Shown here one piece after another: positions 52,585 to 61,247 of a DNA stretch of 64,000 nucleotides (position 1 is its first letter; the number at the start of each line of letters is the position of its first letter). The position numbers and the translations under genes were made by a program. Under the pieces are notes generated by a model. That model did no database searches, was not told the origin of the DNA, and worked only from the letters and a program-made list of their open reading frames with translations. Origin of the DNA: Sulfitobacter sp. M39 (GTDB lineage: Bacteria; Pseudomonadota; Alphaproteobacteria; Rhodobacterales; Rhodobacteraceae); NCBI RefSeq assembly GCF_021735935.1, contig NZ_WMDZ01000001.1, positions 2,666,001 through 2,730,000 on the forward strand. The letters run 5' to 3'.

Positions 52585-53688
52585 ATGACACAGTATCGCC
52601 TCACCCCGCTTGCCGACGCCCTGCCCTCTACCGTGCCCTTTGTCGGCCCCGAAACGCAGGAGCGCGCCATGGGCCGTGCCTTTGATGCGCGGTTGGGGGC
52701 GAACGAGAACGTCTTTGGCCCCTCTCCCCGCGCGATAGAAGCGATGGCGCAGGCCCAGCAGTGGATGTACGGCGACCCGGAAAGCCACGACCTGCGCGCG
52801 GCACTTGCGACGCATCATGGCATCTCGCCCGCCAACATCATTGTGGGCGAAGGGATCGACGGGTTGCTGGGCTATCTGGTGCGGCTCATGGTGACGGAGG
52901 GTGACGCGGTCGTGACCTCGGACGGGGCCTATCCGACATTCAATTATCACGTGGCAGGCTTTGGCGGTGTGCTGCATAAGGTGCCCTATGCCGGTGATCA
53001 CGAGGATCCCGCGGCCCTATTTGCCAAAGCTGCCGAGGTAGACGCCAAGCTGGTCTATCTGGCGAACCCCGACAATCCCATGGGCAGCTGGCATGAGGGG
53101 CCCGTCATTACCCGCGCGCTAGAGGCCTTGCCGCAGGGCTGTCTGCTGGTGCTGGACGAGGCCTATATTGATTGCGCCCCCGAGGGCACCGCCCCCGATC
53201 TTGCGGCCGATGACCCGCGTCTGATCCGGATGCGGACCTTTTCAAAGGCCCATGGTCTGGCGGGGGCGCGGGTGGGCTATGCCATTGGCGCACCGGATCT
53301 GATCACGGCCTTTGGGAAAGTGCGTAACCATTTCGGGATGAACCGCGCGGCCCAGGCCGGGGCACTTGCGGCCTTGCAGGACAGCGACTGGCTGGCGAAT
53401 GTGCAGGCTCGAATCGCTGAGGCGCGGGACCGGATTGCGCAGATCGCTGCGGATAACGGGTTGGTTGCCCTCCCCTCTGCCGCGAATTTCGTGGCGATCG
53501 ATTGCGGGGCGGACGGCAGCTTTGCCAAGGCCGTGCTGGACGGTTTGGTGGCACGCGGCGTCTTTGTGCGCATGCCCTTCGCCGCGCCGCAGAACCGCTG
53601 TATTCGGGTCAGCTGTGGCACGCCAGAAAACCTTGATGCCTTTGCCGCGGCGTTGCCGGGTGCCCTTGAGGATGCGAAAAAAGGCTGA
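52585..53688 (+). CDS. hisC: Histidinol-phosphate aminotransferase-like PLP enzyme
   Basis: A 367-residue fold-type I aminotransferase of the HisC/aromatic aminotransferase group. LGANENVFGPSPRAI is the N-terminal HisC-like substrate motif, VLDEAYID holds the PLP-pyridine Asp and Tyr, and K221 in TFSKAHGLAGARVGYAIG is the Schiff-base lysine. Whether it serves histidine synthesis or aromatic amino acids is not decided by sequence, since no other his gene is adjacent. A short membrane-protein gene follows 53 bases later. Confidence 0.88.
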   Translation: MTQYRLTPLADALPSTVPFVGPETQERAMGRAFDARLGANENVFGPSPRAIEAMAQAQQWMYGDPESHDLRAALATHHGISPANIIVGEGIDGLLGYLVRLMVTEGDAVVTSDGAYPTFNYHVAGFGGVLHKVPYAGDHEDPAALFAKAAEVDAKLVYLANPDNPMGSWHEGPVITRALEALPQGCLLVLDEAYIDCAPEGTAPDLAADDPRLIRMRTFSKAHGLAGARVGYAIGAPDLITAFGKVRNHFGMNRAAQAGALAALQDSDWLANVQARIAEARDRIAQIAADNGLVALPSAANFVAIDCGADGSFAKAVLDGLVARGVFVRMPFAAPQNRCIRVSCGTPENLDAFAAALPGALEDAKKG

Positions 53689-53741
53689 CGTCGCGCATAT
53701 CTGGCCTATGCTGGGCCATGATCCAGTTGCGAGGTGGCACC

Positions 53742-53924
53742 ATGCGCTCTTCCGACCGCGGCCAATCGGCCCCTAACTATACCAGCGCCTGCGTTGTGAT
53801 GTTCGGCGTCAATATCCTTTGGGTGTTTGTTGTCATCTGGGCGCTATGGGGCCTGCTGGCGGTGGCGCTGTCAGGCTGGGCCGTCAATGCCATGATCGAT
53901 CGCATAGCCGCGCGACGGGGCTAG
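53742..53924 (+). CDS. Small single-helix-pair membrane protein downstream of hisC
   Basis: A 60-residue protein with a hydrophobic hairpin (VVMFGVNILWVFVVIWALWGLLAVALSGWAV) and a basic C-terminus. Similar short proteins lie behind hisC-like genes in other roseobacters, where they are often mislabelled as aminotransferases; I know of no function. I chose the ATG at 53742 because GAGGTGG lies before it; 53718 is the alternative. Its TAG stop overlaps the stop of the opposing aminotransferase (CTAG). Confidence 0.7.
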   Translation: MRSSDRGQSAPNYTSACVVMFGVNILWVFVVIWALWGLLAVALSGWAVNAMIDRIAARRG

Positions 53925-55129
53925 GCCCCGCCGATCACCTTCGCCGCCGCCTCTAGCGCGCCGGAGCCGCGTCTGATCCCGAGTGCGGACATCCCGGCCT
54001 CTATCCCGCCAAGCATCCCCATGATCATCTGTCCGTTCACGTGGCCCATGTGGCCCAGACGGAAGAACCCGTGGCTTTCGGGGCTGCCTTTGGGGGCCAT
54101 GCCCAGACCGATGCCGAGGGTCAGGCCGATGTTGCCTTCGACCCAGTCGCGCAGATCTGTCGCTTGGGGGGCCTTGAGCCGCAGCGCTGTCACCGCATGG
54201 CTGCGCAAAGCGGGATCGGCGATGTTCAAGGAAAGATCGCCATCTGCACCCCATGCGTCGCAGGCCGCCCACACGGCGCGGGCCAAAGTCTCGTGACGCT
54301 GCCAGACGGCTTCCAGCCCCTCGTCGTGGATCATATCCAGCGCCGCGCGCAGGCCGTAGATATGGTGCGTTGGGGCCGTGCCGCAGTGGTACTGATAAAA
54401 CTCCTCGGGGTTGGCGCGCGGGGTCCAATCCCAGAAACGGCTGACCCGTGGCATCGCATCGCGCACCGCAGCCGCGCGGTCGTTAAAGAAGACAAAGCTG
54501 ACACCGGGCGGGACCATCAGCCCTTTCTGGCAGGCGGTGACCATGACATCGGCCCCCCAATTGTCCATCTCGAAGCGGTCACACGCGAAGGACGCGATAC
54601 AGTCCACCATCAGCAGCGCGGGGTGATCTGCCGCATCCAGGGCCGCGCGCAGACCGGCGATGTCGTTGACCACCGAGGTCGAGGTATCCACATGCACAGC
54701 CAGCACGGCTTTGATCTCGTGGTTGGTGTCCGCCTCAAGACGATCGGCGATCTGGTCGATGTCCATTGTGGATTGCAGGCCGAAATCCATCACCTCGACA
54801 TCTGCCCCGATTCCCGTGGCGGCATCGCCCCAGCCGTGACCGAAGCGCCCTGTCGCGGGCACCAGCACCTTGTCACCGGGGGCTACGACATTGCTAAGCG
54901 ATGCCTCCCAGGCGGCGTGGCCGTTGCCAATATACATCGCCACCTGATGCTGCGTGCCCGCGATACGGCGCAGATCTGCCATCAACGGGGGCATCATATC
55001 GACGATCTCACCGGCATAGATATTGGGGGCCGGACGGTGCATCGCGTTCAACACAGCCTCGGGCATGACCGACGGACCGGGGATCGCGAGGTAACCGCGC
55101 CCTTGTGACAGGTTGGAAAGTTTCGACAT
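53921..55129 (-). CDS. Class-V aminotransferase (serine-glyoxylate/alanine-glyoxylate type)
   Basis: A 402-residue PLP enzyme. GPSVMPEAVLNAMHRPAPN opens the class-V fold, and the Schiff-base lysine is K202 in TACQKGLMVPPG. VDCIASFACDRFEMDNWG holds the PLP Asp. This is the serine-glyoxylate aminotransferase (SgaA) and alanine-glyoxylate group, common in methylotrophs using the serine cycle and in roseobacters. Only the enzyme is here; other serine-cycle genes are not in the window. I chose the ATG at 55129. It is divergent from the ABC transporter gene and overlaps its neighbour's stop. Confidence 0.9.
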   Translation of the reverse strand: MSKLSNLSQGRGYLAIPGPSVMPEAVLNAMHRPAPNIYAGEIVDMMPPLMADLRRIAGTQHQVAMYIGNGHAAWEASLSNVVAPGDKVLVPATGRFGHGWGDAATGIGADVEVMDFGLQSTMDIDQIADRLEADTNHEIKAVLAVHVDTSTSVVNDIAGLRAALDAADHPALLMVDCIASFACDRFEMDNWGADVMVTACQKGLMVPPGVSFVFFNDRAAAVRDAMPRVSRFWDWTPRANPEEFYQYHCGTAPTHHIYGLRAALDMIHDEGLEAVWQRHETLARAVWAACDAWGADGDLSLNIADPALRSHAVTALRLKAPQATDLRDWVEGNIGLTLGIGLGMAPKGSPESHGFFRLGHMGHVNGQMIMGMLGGIEAGMSALGIRRGSGALEAAAKVIGGA

Positions 55130-55280
55130 GACACGGGGGCCCTTCAGCAGGAAAAAAATCTCTTGCAACTTATCCGCAGCCAGCGCCGCGTCAATCACAC
55201 AAAGCGCGCAGGCAGCTTGCCCTGCCCCTAAGGGCTGCGTAAACCCGTAACTGTATATGCCCAAAGGAACCGGCCTTTAT

Positions 55281-57140
55281 ATGAGTGATGTGACCTATAC
55301 CTCGCGCGAACTGCTGACCTGGCTTTGGCGCGACTATCTGAAAAAGCATATGTGGGTGCTGCTTGTCGCGATCATCTTCATGTCGATCGAGGCCTCGACC
55401 ATGGGCGGGTTGGCAAAGCTGATGCAGCCGATGTTCGATCAGGTGTTCGTCGCTGGTGAGAAAGGCGCATTGCTGTGGGTTGGTTTGGTGCTGGTGGGCA
55501 TTTTCGTCCTGCGCGCCGTGTCGGGTGTGGTGCAGAAGGTGCTGCTGACACGCATCAAGCAGAAGTCGGCGGCTGATATGCGGATCGATCTGCTGGACCG
55601 GATGATGGTGCAGGACGGGGCCTTTCACCAACAGAACCCCCCGGGTTTTCTGATCCAGCGCGTGCAATCGGATGTGAATGCCATCGGGTCGGTCTGGCAG
55701 GCGGTGATCACCGGTGCCGGTCGCGACTTGATCGGGCTGATCGTGTTGCTCGGCGTCGCGATCTCTATTGACCCGGTCTGGGCGCTGCTGGCCTGCATCG
55801 GCTTGCCGCTGATGGTCATGCCCGCAGCATTGGCGCAGCGCTTTGTGCGCGCGCGGTCGCGCGAGGCACGAGATCTGGGCGCGACCCTGTCGACACGGCT
55901 GGACGAGGTTTTCCACGGCATCGTGCAAATCAAGCTCAACGCGCTTGAGAAGTATCAGGCCAAGCAATACCGCGACCTGACCAGAACATATATCCGCACC
56001 GAGGTGCGCGCGTCTTTCGGGAACTCGGCCATTCCGGGGATGATCGACATCATCTCGGGCATCGGGTTCATGGCCGTGATCCTTTATGGCGGCAACGAAA
56101 TCATCGAGGGCGACAAGACCATCGGTCAGTTCATGACCTTCTTTACCGCGATGGGGTTCACCTTTAACCCGCTGCGGCGTCTGGGGGCGATCAGCGGGTT
56201 GTGGCAAACGGCTGCTGCCGCGCTGGAACGTCTGAAAGAGCTGATGGACGAGCCGGTACACCTCACTTCGCCTGCCAACCCCACGCCTGTGCCCACCACC
56301 CCACCGCATATCGTGCTGGAGGGAGTGAGCCTGTCTTACGGTGATGCCAAGGTGCTGGACAATCTCACACTGCATGCGGCGGCAGGCGAGACGACGGCGC
56401 TTGTCGGTGCATCTGGCGCGGGGAAATCGACGATATTCAACCTGCTGACCCGTCTGATCGACCCACAAGAGGGCAGCGTCAGCATCGCGGGCGTCCCTCT
56501 GACAGAGATGGACATCCCCGCGCTGCGCGGCTTGTTCTCTGTCGTGACGCAAGAGGCGCTTTTGTTTGATGAGACCCTGCGCGAGAATATCGTATTGGGC
56601 CGCGAGAATGTATCTGACGAAGAGCTGCAGCAGGCGCTGGATGCGGCGCATGTGTCTGACTTTTTGCCCAAGCTTGAACATGGGCTTGAAACCCGCGTCG
56701 GTCCGCGCGGCTCTGCCCTGTCGGGGGGGCAGCGCCAACGTGTCGTGATTGCCCGCGCCCTGCTGCGCAACACACCGATCCTGCTGTTGGACGAAGCCAC
56801 CAGCGCGCTGGACGCGCAGTCAGAAAAAGTCGTGCAGCAAGCGCTGGACCGTCTCTCTCAGGGGCGCACCACCTTGGTCATCGCCCACCGTCTGTCTACC
56901 ATCCGCGGCGCGGATAAGATCGTTGTGATGGACCGTGGTCGCGTCATGGATGAAGGCAAACACGAAGACCTTTTGGCCCGTGGCGGCATCTATGCCGATC
57001 TCTATCGGCTTCAGTTCGAGGATGGAAAAACCGTCAGCGACGGGCGCAATCTAGCGGCGATGCGGCGCATGGAACGCGGCCTCAAACCTGTCGAGCCGAA
57101 CCTGCTGCAACGTATCGGGCTCCGGCTGTTCGGCAACTAG
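55281..57140 (+). CDS. MsbA-like ABC exporter (fused permease-ATPase)
   Basis: A 619-residue type IV ABC exporter: six transmembrane helices with the MsbA/LmrA-like core, then the ATPase domain with Walker A GASGAGKST (residues 376-384), the signature LSGGQ, Walker B ILLLDEATSALD and the H-loop HRLST. It may move lipid A precursors, glycolipids or drugs. Proximity of a GT2 glycosyltransferase gene on the opposite strand is not proof of a link. The start is uncertain: ATG 55281 (MSDVTY) is nearer the family start than ATG 55257, and neither has a well-spaced RBS. Confidence 0.9.
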   Translation: MSDVTYTSRELLTWLWRDYLKKHMWVLLVAIIFMSIEASTMGGLAKLMQPMFDQVFVAGEKGALLWVGLVLVGIFVLRAVSGVVQKVLLTRIKQKSAADMRIDLLDRMMVQDGAFHQQNPPGFLIQRVQSDVNAIGSVWQAVITGAGRDLIGLIVLLGVAISIDPVWALLACIGLPLMVMPAALAQRFVRARSREARDLGATLSTRLDEVFHGIVQIKLNALEKYQAKQYRDLTRTYIRTEVRASFGNSAIPGMIDIISGIGFMAVILYGGNEIIEGDKTIGQFMTFFTAMGFTFNPLRRLGAISGLWQTAAAALERLKELMDEPVHLTSPANPTPVPTTPPHIVLEGVSLSYGDAKVLDNLTLHAAAGETTALVGASGAGKSTIFNLLTRLIDPQEGSVSIAGVPLTEMDIPALRGLFSVVTQEALLFDETLRENIVLGRENVSDEELQQALDAAHVSDFLPKLEHGLETRVGPRGSALSGGQRQRVVIARALLRNTPILLLDEATSALDAQSEKVVQQALDRLSQGRTTLVIAHRLSTIRGADKIVVMDRGRVMDEGKHEDLLARGGIYADLYRLQFEDGKTVSDGRNLAAMRRMERGLKPVEPNLLQRIGLRLFGN

Positions 57141-57160
57141 GCCAACATCCGGCACGCTGA

Positions 57161-57835
57161 TCACTTGGCATAGCCTTCGGCCAGCTTGGCCGGGGCGACC
57201 CCTGCGAAATAGCGGATCAATGTCCATAGGTTCCGCGTCCCGCGACGCAACCAGCCCTGCCGCGCGTATTTGTCGGCCGACGTCACCGCGGTGACCTCCA
57301 GCCCCAGCAGATGGCCACGCAGGGCACGCGCCAGCGCTACATCCTCCATCAGCGGCTGATCAGGATACCCGCCAACCGATTGATAAAGCGCACGTGGCAG
57401 CAGCAGCCCCTGATCCCCATAGGGAAGCCCCAACCGACTGCGCAGGTTCGCCCAAGCGGCCACCGCTTTGCCTGCCATGCCGCCTTGGTCAAATTGAAGC
57501 TGGCACCACCCCGCTTTATGCCCCCGCAGATGCGCTGTGACAGGCCCTGTCCACCCCGGTGCCAGCCGCGTATCGGCGTGTAACACCAGCAGCCAGTCGG
57601 ATTGCGCTTTCGCACAGCCGCGCCGCAACTGTCCGCCCCGCGATGCCGGACCGCTGACGATCTCTGCGCCCCATGCCTCTGCCAAGGTCAGGGTCATGTC
57701 GGTTGATCCCCCGTCGCTGATGATCAGCTCGCGGATCAACCCTGCCTCCAGCCCCTCCATCAGGGCGGTCAGGCAGCCGGTCAGGGGCGCTTCGGCATTC
57801 AAGGTCGGAATGACAACAGATATAGGCGCGCGCAT
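57161..57835 (-). CDS. GT2-family glycosyltransferase (TIGR04283-like)
   Basis: A 224-residue protein. ISVVIPTLNAEAPLTGCLTAL and ISDGGSTDMTL are the GT-A nucleotide-binding motifs, with VLHADTRLAPGW as the DxD-type metal site and GDQGLLLPRALYQSVGGYPDQPLMEDV as the acceptor-loop region. It is close to the TIGR04283 (rSAM/selenodomain-associated transferase 2) family. Convergent with the ABC exporter. Substrate unknown. Confidence 0.88.
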   Translation of the reverse strand: MRAPISVVIPTLNAEAPLTGCLTALMEGLEAGLIRELIISDGGSTDMTLTLAEAWGAEIVSGPASRGGQLRRGCAKAQSDWLLVLHADTRLAPGWTGPVTAHLRGHKAGWCQLQFDQGGMAGKAVAAWANLRSRLGLPYGDQGLLLPRALYQSVGGYPDQPLMEDVALARALRGHLLGLEVTAVTSADKYARQGWLRRGTRNLWTLIRYFAGVAPAKLAEGYAK

Positions 57836-57901
57836 GGTTGCCCCTTTCAGCTTCGAACTGCGCTGCTATATGTCATGTTAACCATTGAAAGGACAAGCGA
57901 T

Positions 57902-58645
57902 ATGACCAGCCGCCGCATCCTGAGACTGTCAGGCCCCGACACCCGCGAGTTTCTGCAGGGCCTTGTGACCAACGATATCCGCAAGCTGGATCAGGCCCCG
58001 ATCTATGCCGCGATCCTGACGCCCCAAGGCAAATTCATCACCGATTTCTTCCTGTCCGCCGACGGGGACAGCGTTTTGCTGGACGTGGCCGAGGCAGATG
58101 CCGACGCGCTGGTGCAACGCCTGACCATGTACAAGCTGCGGGCTGATGTCACCATAGACGCGACCGGCCTGCATCTGCACCGCGGGCTAGAGAGCGCGCC
58201 CGACAATGCCTATAGCGACCCCCGCGATGCCCGCATCGGCTGGCGCGCCTATCGCGACACACCGCAAACCGATGACACCACCGATTGGGACGCGCTGCGG
58301 GTGACCTACATGATCCCCGAAACTGGGGCAGAGCTTACCTCGGACAGCTTCATTCTCGAAATGGGGTTCGAGCGGCTGAACGGTGTGGATTTCCGCAAGG
58401 GCTGCTATGTCGGACAAGAGGTAACGGCCCGCATGAAACACAAGACCGAGCTGCGCAAAGGCTTGGCTAGGGTCGAGATCAGCGCGCCCGTAGAAACCGG
58501 CACGGACATCACCGCCGATGGCAAACCTGCCGGTACGATCTTTACCCGCACCGGCACCCATGCGCTGGCCTATCTGCGGTACGACCGCGCAAAGGCGGCG
58601 ATGCAGGCGGGGGATGCCACGGTGACCATGGTGACCGACGGCTAG
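57902..58645 (+). CDS. ygfZ: Folate-binding YgfZ/GcvT-like Fe-S assembly protein
   Basis: A 247-residue member of the YgfZ/GCV_T family, which assists Fe-S cluster maintenance in a tetrahydrofolate-dependent way. The hallmark KGCYVGQE is at residues 166-173, and the N-terminal LSGPDTREFLQGLVTNDI also matches. AAGGAC precedes the ATG at 57902. It stands alone between the divergent GT2 gene and the convergent efp gene. Confidence 0.92.
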   Translation: MTSRRILRLSGPDTREFLQGLVTNDIRKLDQAPIYAAILTPQGKFITDFFLSADGDSVLLDVAEADADALVQRLTMYKLRADVTIDATGLHLHRGLESAPDNAYSDPRDARIGWRAYRDTPQTDDTTDWDALRVTYMIPETGAELTSDSFILEMGFERLNGVDFRKGCYVGQEVTARMKHKTELRKGLARVEISAPVETGTDITADGKPAGTIFTRTGTHALAYLRYDRAKAAMQAGDATVTMVTDG

Positions 58646-58792
58646 GGCCCCGCGGCGGCGCTGCGCAAATATGAGGCAGCCCGAGATGACAGCGTGCGCG
58701 GCCCGCCGAAAAAGTTGCATATTAGCAACAAATACCCGCGATGAGGGAGGGGTGACGCCGCCGAGCCCAGTGACCCGCCTGCCCCGCAACGC

Positions 58793-58821
58793 AAAAGAGC
58801 CCCGGCGTTCACCGGGGCTCT
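58793..58821 (-). terminator. Intrinsic terminator of efp
   Basis: Perfect 10-base arms AGAGCCCCGG (58796-58805) and CCGGGGCTCT (58812-58821) around CGTTCA. On the minus strand a short T-tract follows. It lies 39 bases beyond the efp stop. Confidence 0.85.
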
Positions 58822-58860
58822 GCACTGCAGCGAAGCTATGACGTAGCGTCACACCACAAC

Positions 58861-59424
58861 TTACGCGCGTTCGGAATATTCCATCGTTTCGGTGTTCACG
58901 ATGATGTCTTCGTCCTGTCCGACGAAGGGCGGGACCATCACTTTGACGCCGTTATCAAGCACCGCTGGCTTGAAGGAATTCGCCGCTGTCTGGCCTTTGA
59001 CGACCGGTTCAGTTTCGACAATTTTACAGGTTACTTTTTGTGGCAAGGACGCGTTCAGCGCCTCTTCCTCGTGATACTCGACCACGACCATCATACCGTC
59101 CTGCAAGAAGGGGCGACGTTCGCCCAGAAGCTCGGCTGAAAGCTGCACTTGCTCGTATGTTTCGGTGTCCATCAGAACCAGCATACCTGAGTCTTCATAC
59201 AGGAATTGTTGGTCTTTTTGCTCTAGCCGGACCTTTTCAACCTTGTCGGCGCTGCGGAAGCGTTCGTTCAGTTTCGACCCGTTGCGCAGGTTGCGCATTT
59301 CGACCTGAGCAAAGGCACCGCCCTTGCCCGGTTTGACATGATCGACCTTGACCGCTGCCCAGAGACCACCGTTATGCTCGAGCACATTTCCTGGCCGAAT
59401 TTCGTTCCCGTTAATCTTTGGCAT
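58861..59424 (-). CDS. efp: Elongation factor P
   Basis: EF-P rescues ribosomes stalled at poly-proline. The 187-residue protein has three beta-barrel domains; KPGKGGAF carries the modification lysine K34 (beta-lysylation if EpmA/B are present, which are not in this window). The central ([15 protein letters not shown]) and C-terminal ([24 protein letters not shown]) segments match. It ends in a strong terminator. Confidence 0.97.
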   Translation of the reverse strand: MPKINGNEIRPGNVLEHNGGLWAAVKVDHVKPGKGGAFAQVEMRNLRNGSKLNERFRSADKVEKVRLEQKDQQFLYEDSGMLVLMDTETYEQVQLSAELLGERRPFLQDGMMVVVEYHEEEALNASLPQKVTCKIVETEPVVKGQTAANSFKPAVLDNGVKVMVPPFVGQDEDIIVNTETMEYSERA

Positions 59425-59644
59425 GTATCAGCACCATAGCAATGAAGTTGAAGAGAGATTGGACCGACCTATATATATCAACGTCGACCCCCGCAAGACA
59501 GCGCACCCGATGCTGCAACTGCGAAAGCCATGCAGATAACGCATGAGTGTTATGCAATAAAGGTGTATCCGAATCGCGCTCTTTCGGTCATAAGGAACCC
59601 CACGCCTAAATGACAAGAGCAAGAATAATAGAAAGGACGACGAG

Positions 59645-59965
59645 ATGAAAGATTTCGTTGATGGCACTGCCTTTAACAATGAACAAGGTAACCGTGCCCG
59701 CAAACTTTTCGCAGCTGTGGTACTGGCTGCATTGGACGATGCGATTGCCGATGACAAGAAATACGGTAACGGTCCAGAACAGATTGCCCGTTGGGCTCGC
59801 TCCCGCGATGGCCGCGAAGTCTTGAGCTGCGCGGGCATCGACCCCAACGAGCGTGTTGTCGAAGGTCTGATGGACTTTGTTGGCAAAGGTGTCCGTACCT
59901 CTGTCGCCCTGTCCCGCGAAGAGTCCGAGCGTCGCCACGCTGCACAACAGGCTGAAGCTGCCTGA
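59645..59965 (+). CDS. Conserved small protein (DUF6280-like)
   Basis: A 106-residue soluble protein, helical, with the segment DGTAFNNEQGNRARKLFAAV and later GPEQIARWARSRDGREVLS and the Ser-rich end. I recognise it as a small protein highly conserved in Rhodobacterales, probably DUF6280, with no known function. AAAGGA lies before the ATG. A perfect terminator (59992-60017) follows, so it is a one-gene transcript. Its very strong conservation and own promoter suggest a general physiological role. Confidence 0.82.
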   Translation: MKDFVDGTAFNNEQGNRARKLFAAVVLAALDDAIADDKKYGNGPEQIARWARSRDGREVLSCAGIDPNERVVEGLMDFVGKGVRTSVALSREESERRHAAQQAEAA

Positions 59966-59991
59966 AGACTGCCAAAAGTTTGAACAAAAAG

Positions 59992-60017
59992 ACGCGGCCT
60001 ACGGGCCGCGTTTTTTT
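59992..60017 (+). terminator. Terminator of the DUF6280-like gene
   Basis: Perfect 8-base arms ACGCGGCC and GGCCGCGT around TACG, followed by a run of seven T (60011-60017). Confidence 0.9.
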
Positions 60018-60135
60018 ATGGTTAAATGTGATAGTGTCGTGCGGTCTGGCATTGCGACCACCTGATGCGCAAAAGGGCAAAGCGTAGCGCCCTGCCCTTT
60101 CATACGCACGAAGATGCGCCTGCGCGTGTAGGCGT

Positions 60136-61173
60136 TTATTCCAGATCTTGCGACGTAAGGGCGCGGTGAATTTCACGGCGCACCAGTTTGCGGACGTTGC
60201 GGGTGATCCGTTCACCCAAGGCCCCCTGCAGCTCTGTGCGCACAATTTCAGACACCAGATCACGCAGCATCTCTTCGTCCAGATATTCATCCGGCCCGAA
60301 ACCAAGCGTTGCATCATCATCCTGCGCCGCTTCGGTGGTATCGGTCACAGTCGCATCTGCTGCGGTCACGCGGGTGGCAAAGGGGCCGTCCACAACACGG
60401 TCTTGGGGTTCGGCATGCTCTTGGGGTGCATGGGGCTCGACTGCATCGTGCCAACCCATATCCTCGTCCAGCAGACCCTCTTCCGCATCGTTTGGGGCGA
60501 CATCGGACACAGGCGCGCCGGTGGCGTCGAATTCAACGTCGTCTTCCCAGGCCATCGCGGGGTCTTCGCTGCCGGAATAATCGCTTTTGCCGGGCTCGTC
60601 AGGTTCCCAGTTTTCGGGAATGCGGCTGATCGCTGTTTCAAGGGCAGCGATTTTCGCGCTCAACCGGTCCGGCGTCGGTGGCACGTCATCGACCAGCTCG
60701 GATGAGCCAAGGTTGAGCATATCGGTGGAGTATGCCGCAGCACGTGGCGCACTAAAGGCCAACTTGCGCGGCGGCTCGGCCGTATCCTGCGGCTTGCCAT
60801 CCCCTGCGGGCGTAGCAAACTGGGCGCGAAAGCGCGGTTCGCGGCCGGAAATAAACTTAAAATCTTCGGCAACTTGATTGCGATCCGAGGCGGACAAATC
60901 CGCCCCCTCGCCCGTCTCAACGTCGGCATCCATGTCCTGCATCGCATCCTGATAGGACGCCGACCGGGGTTGAACCGCCTCTGGTTTCGCCTCTTTCCGA
61001 GGGGCGGCCACAGGCGCGTCATTGGACACGCGCAAGGACGGCGTCAGCACCAGTTTCTCTTCAATCGCAGGTACTTCCGACGGCTTCTGCGCCGGCTTGC
61101 GATCTTCTGAGACCAGACGGCGGATCGAAGACAGAACGTCTTCGACCTCTGCGTTTGTGACGGTTTCGGACAT
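60136..61173 (-). CDS. PopZ-like (DUF2497-type) acidic protein
   Basis: A 345-residue, very acidic, low-complexity protein. The N-terminal NAEVEDVLSSIRRLVSED (residues 7-24) matches the PopZ/DUF2497 N-terminal helix (E-x-I/V-L-x-S-I-R-R-I/L-I/V-S-E-D) that binds partners. A Pro/Asp/Glu-rich linker follows, and the C-terminus has EEMLRDLVSEIVRTELQGA and the basic LVRREIHRAL, where PopZ has its oligomerisation helices. PopZ organises the cell pole in Caulobacter. The pcm-tolC-PopZ order here is common in alphaproteobacteria, where valS often follows; here valS is 9 kb away. Confidence 0.75.
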   Translation of the reverse strand: MSETVTNAEVEDVLSSIRRLVSEDRKPAQKPSEVPAIEEKLVLTPSLRVSNDAPVAAPRKEAKPEAVQPRSASYQDAMQDMDADVETGEGADLSASDRNQVAEDFKFISGREPRFRAQFATPAGDGKPQDTAEPPRKLAFSAPRAAAYSTDMLNLGSSELVDDVPPTPDRLSAKIAALETAISRIPENWEPDEPGKSDYSGSEDPAMAWEDDVEFDATGAPVSDVAPNDAEEGLLDEDMGWHDAVEPHAPQEHAEPQDRVVDGPFATRVTAADATVTDTTEAAQDDDATLGFGPDEYLDEEMLRDLVSEIVRTELQGALGERITRNVRKLVRREIHRALTSQDLE

Positions 61174-61247
61174 ATTTAATCACCACTCGTTCTTCGCGAA
61201 TAGTCTAACCCGAAGGTTGGCTTCTCACAATGGGGGTGGTGAAAATG

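Noticed and set aside
55191..56738. A 515-codon minus-strand frame over the ABC exporter
   Set aside because: Antisense shadow; His/Gln-rich low-complexity product, no recognisable motif.
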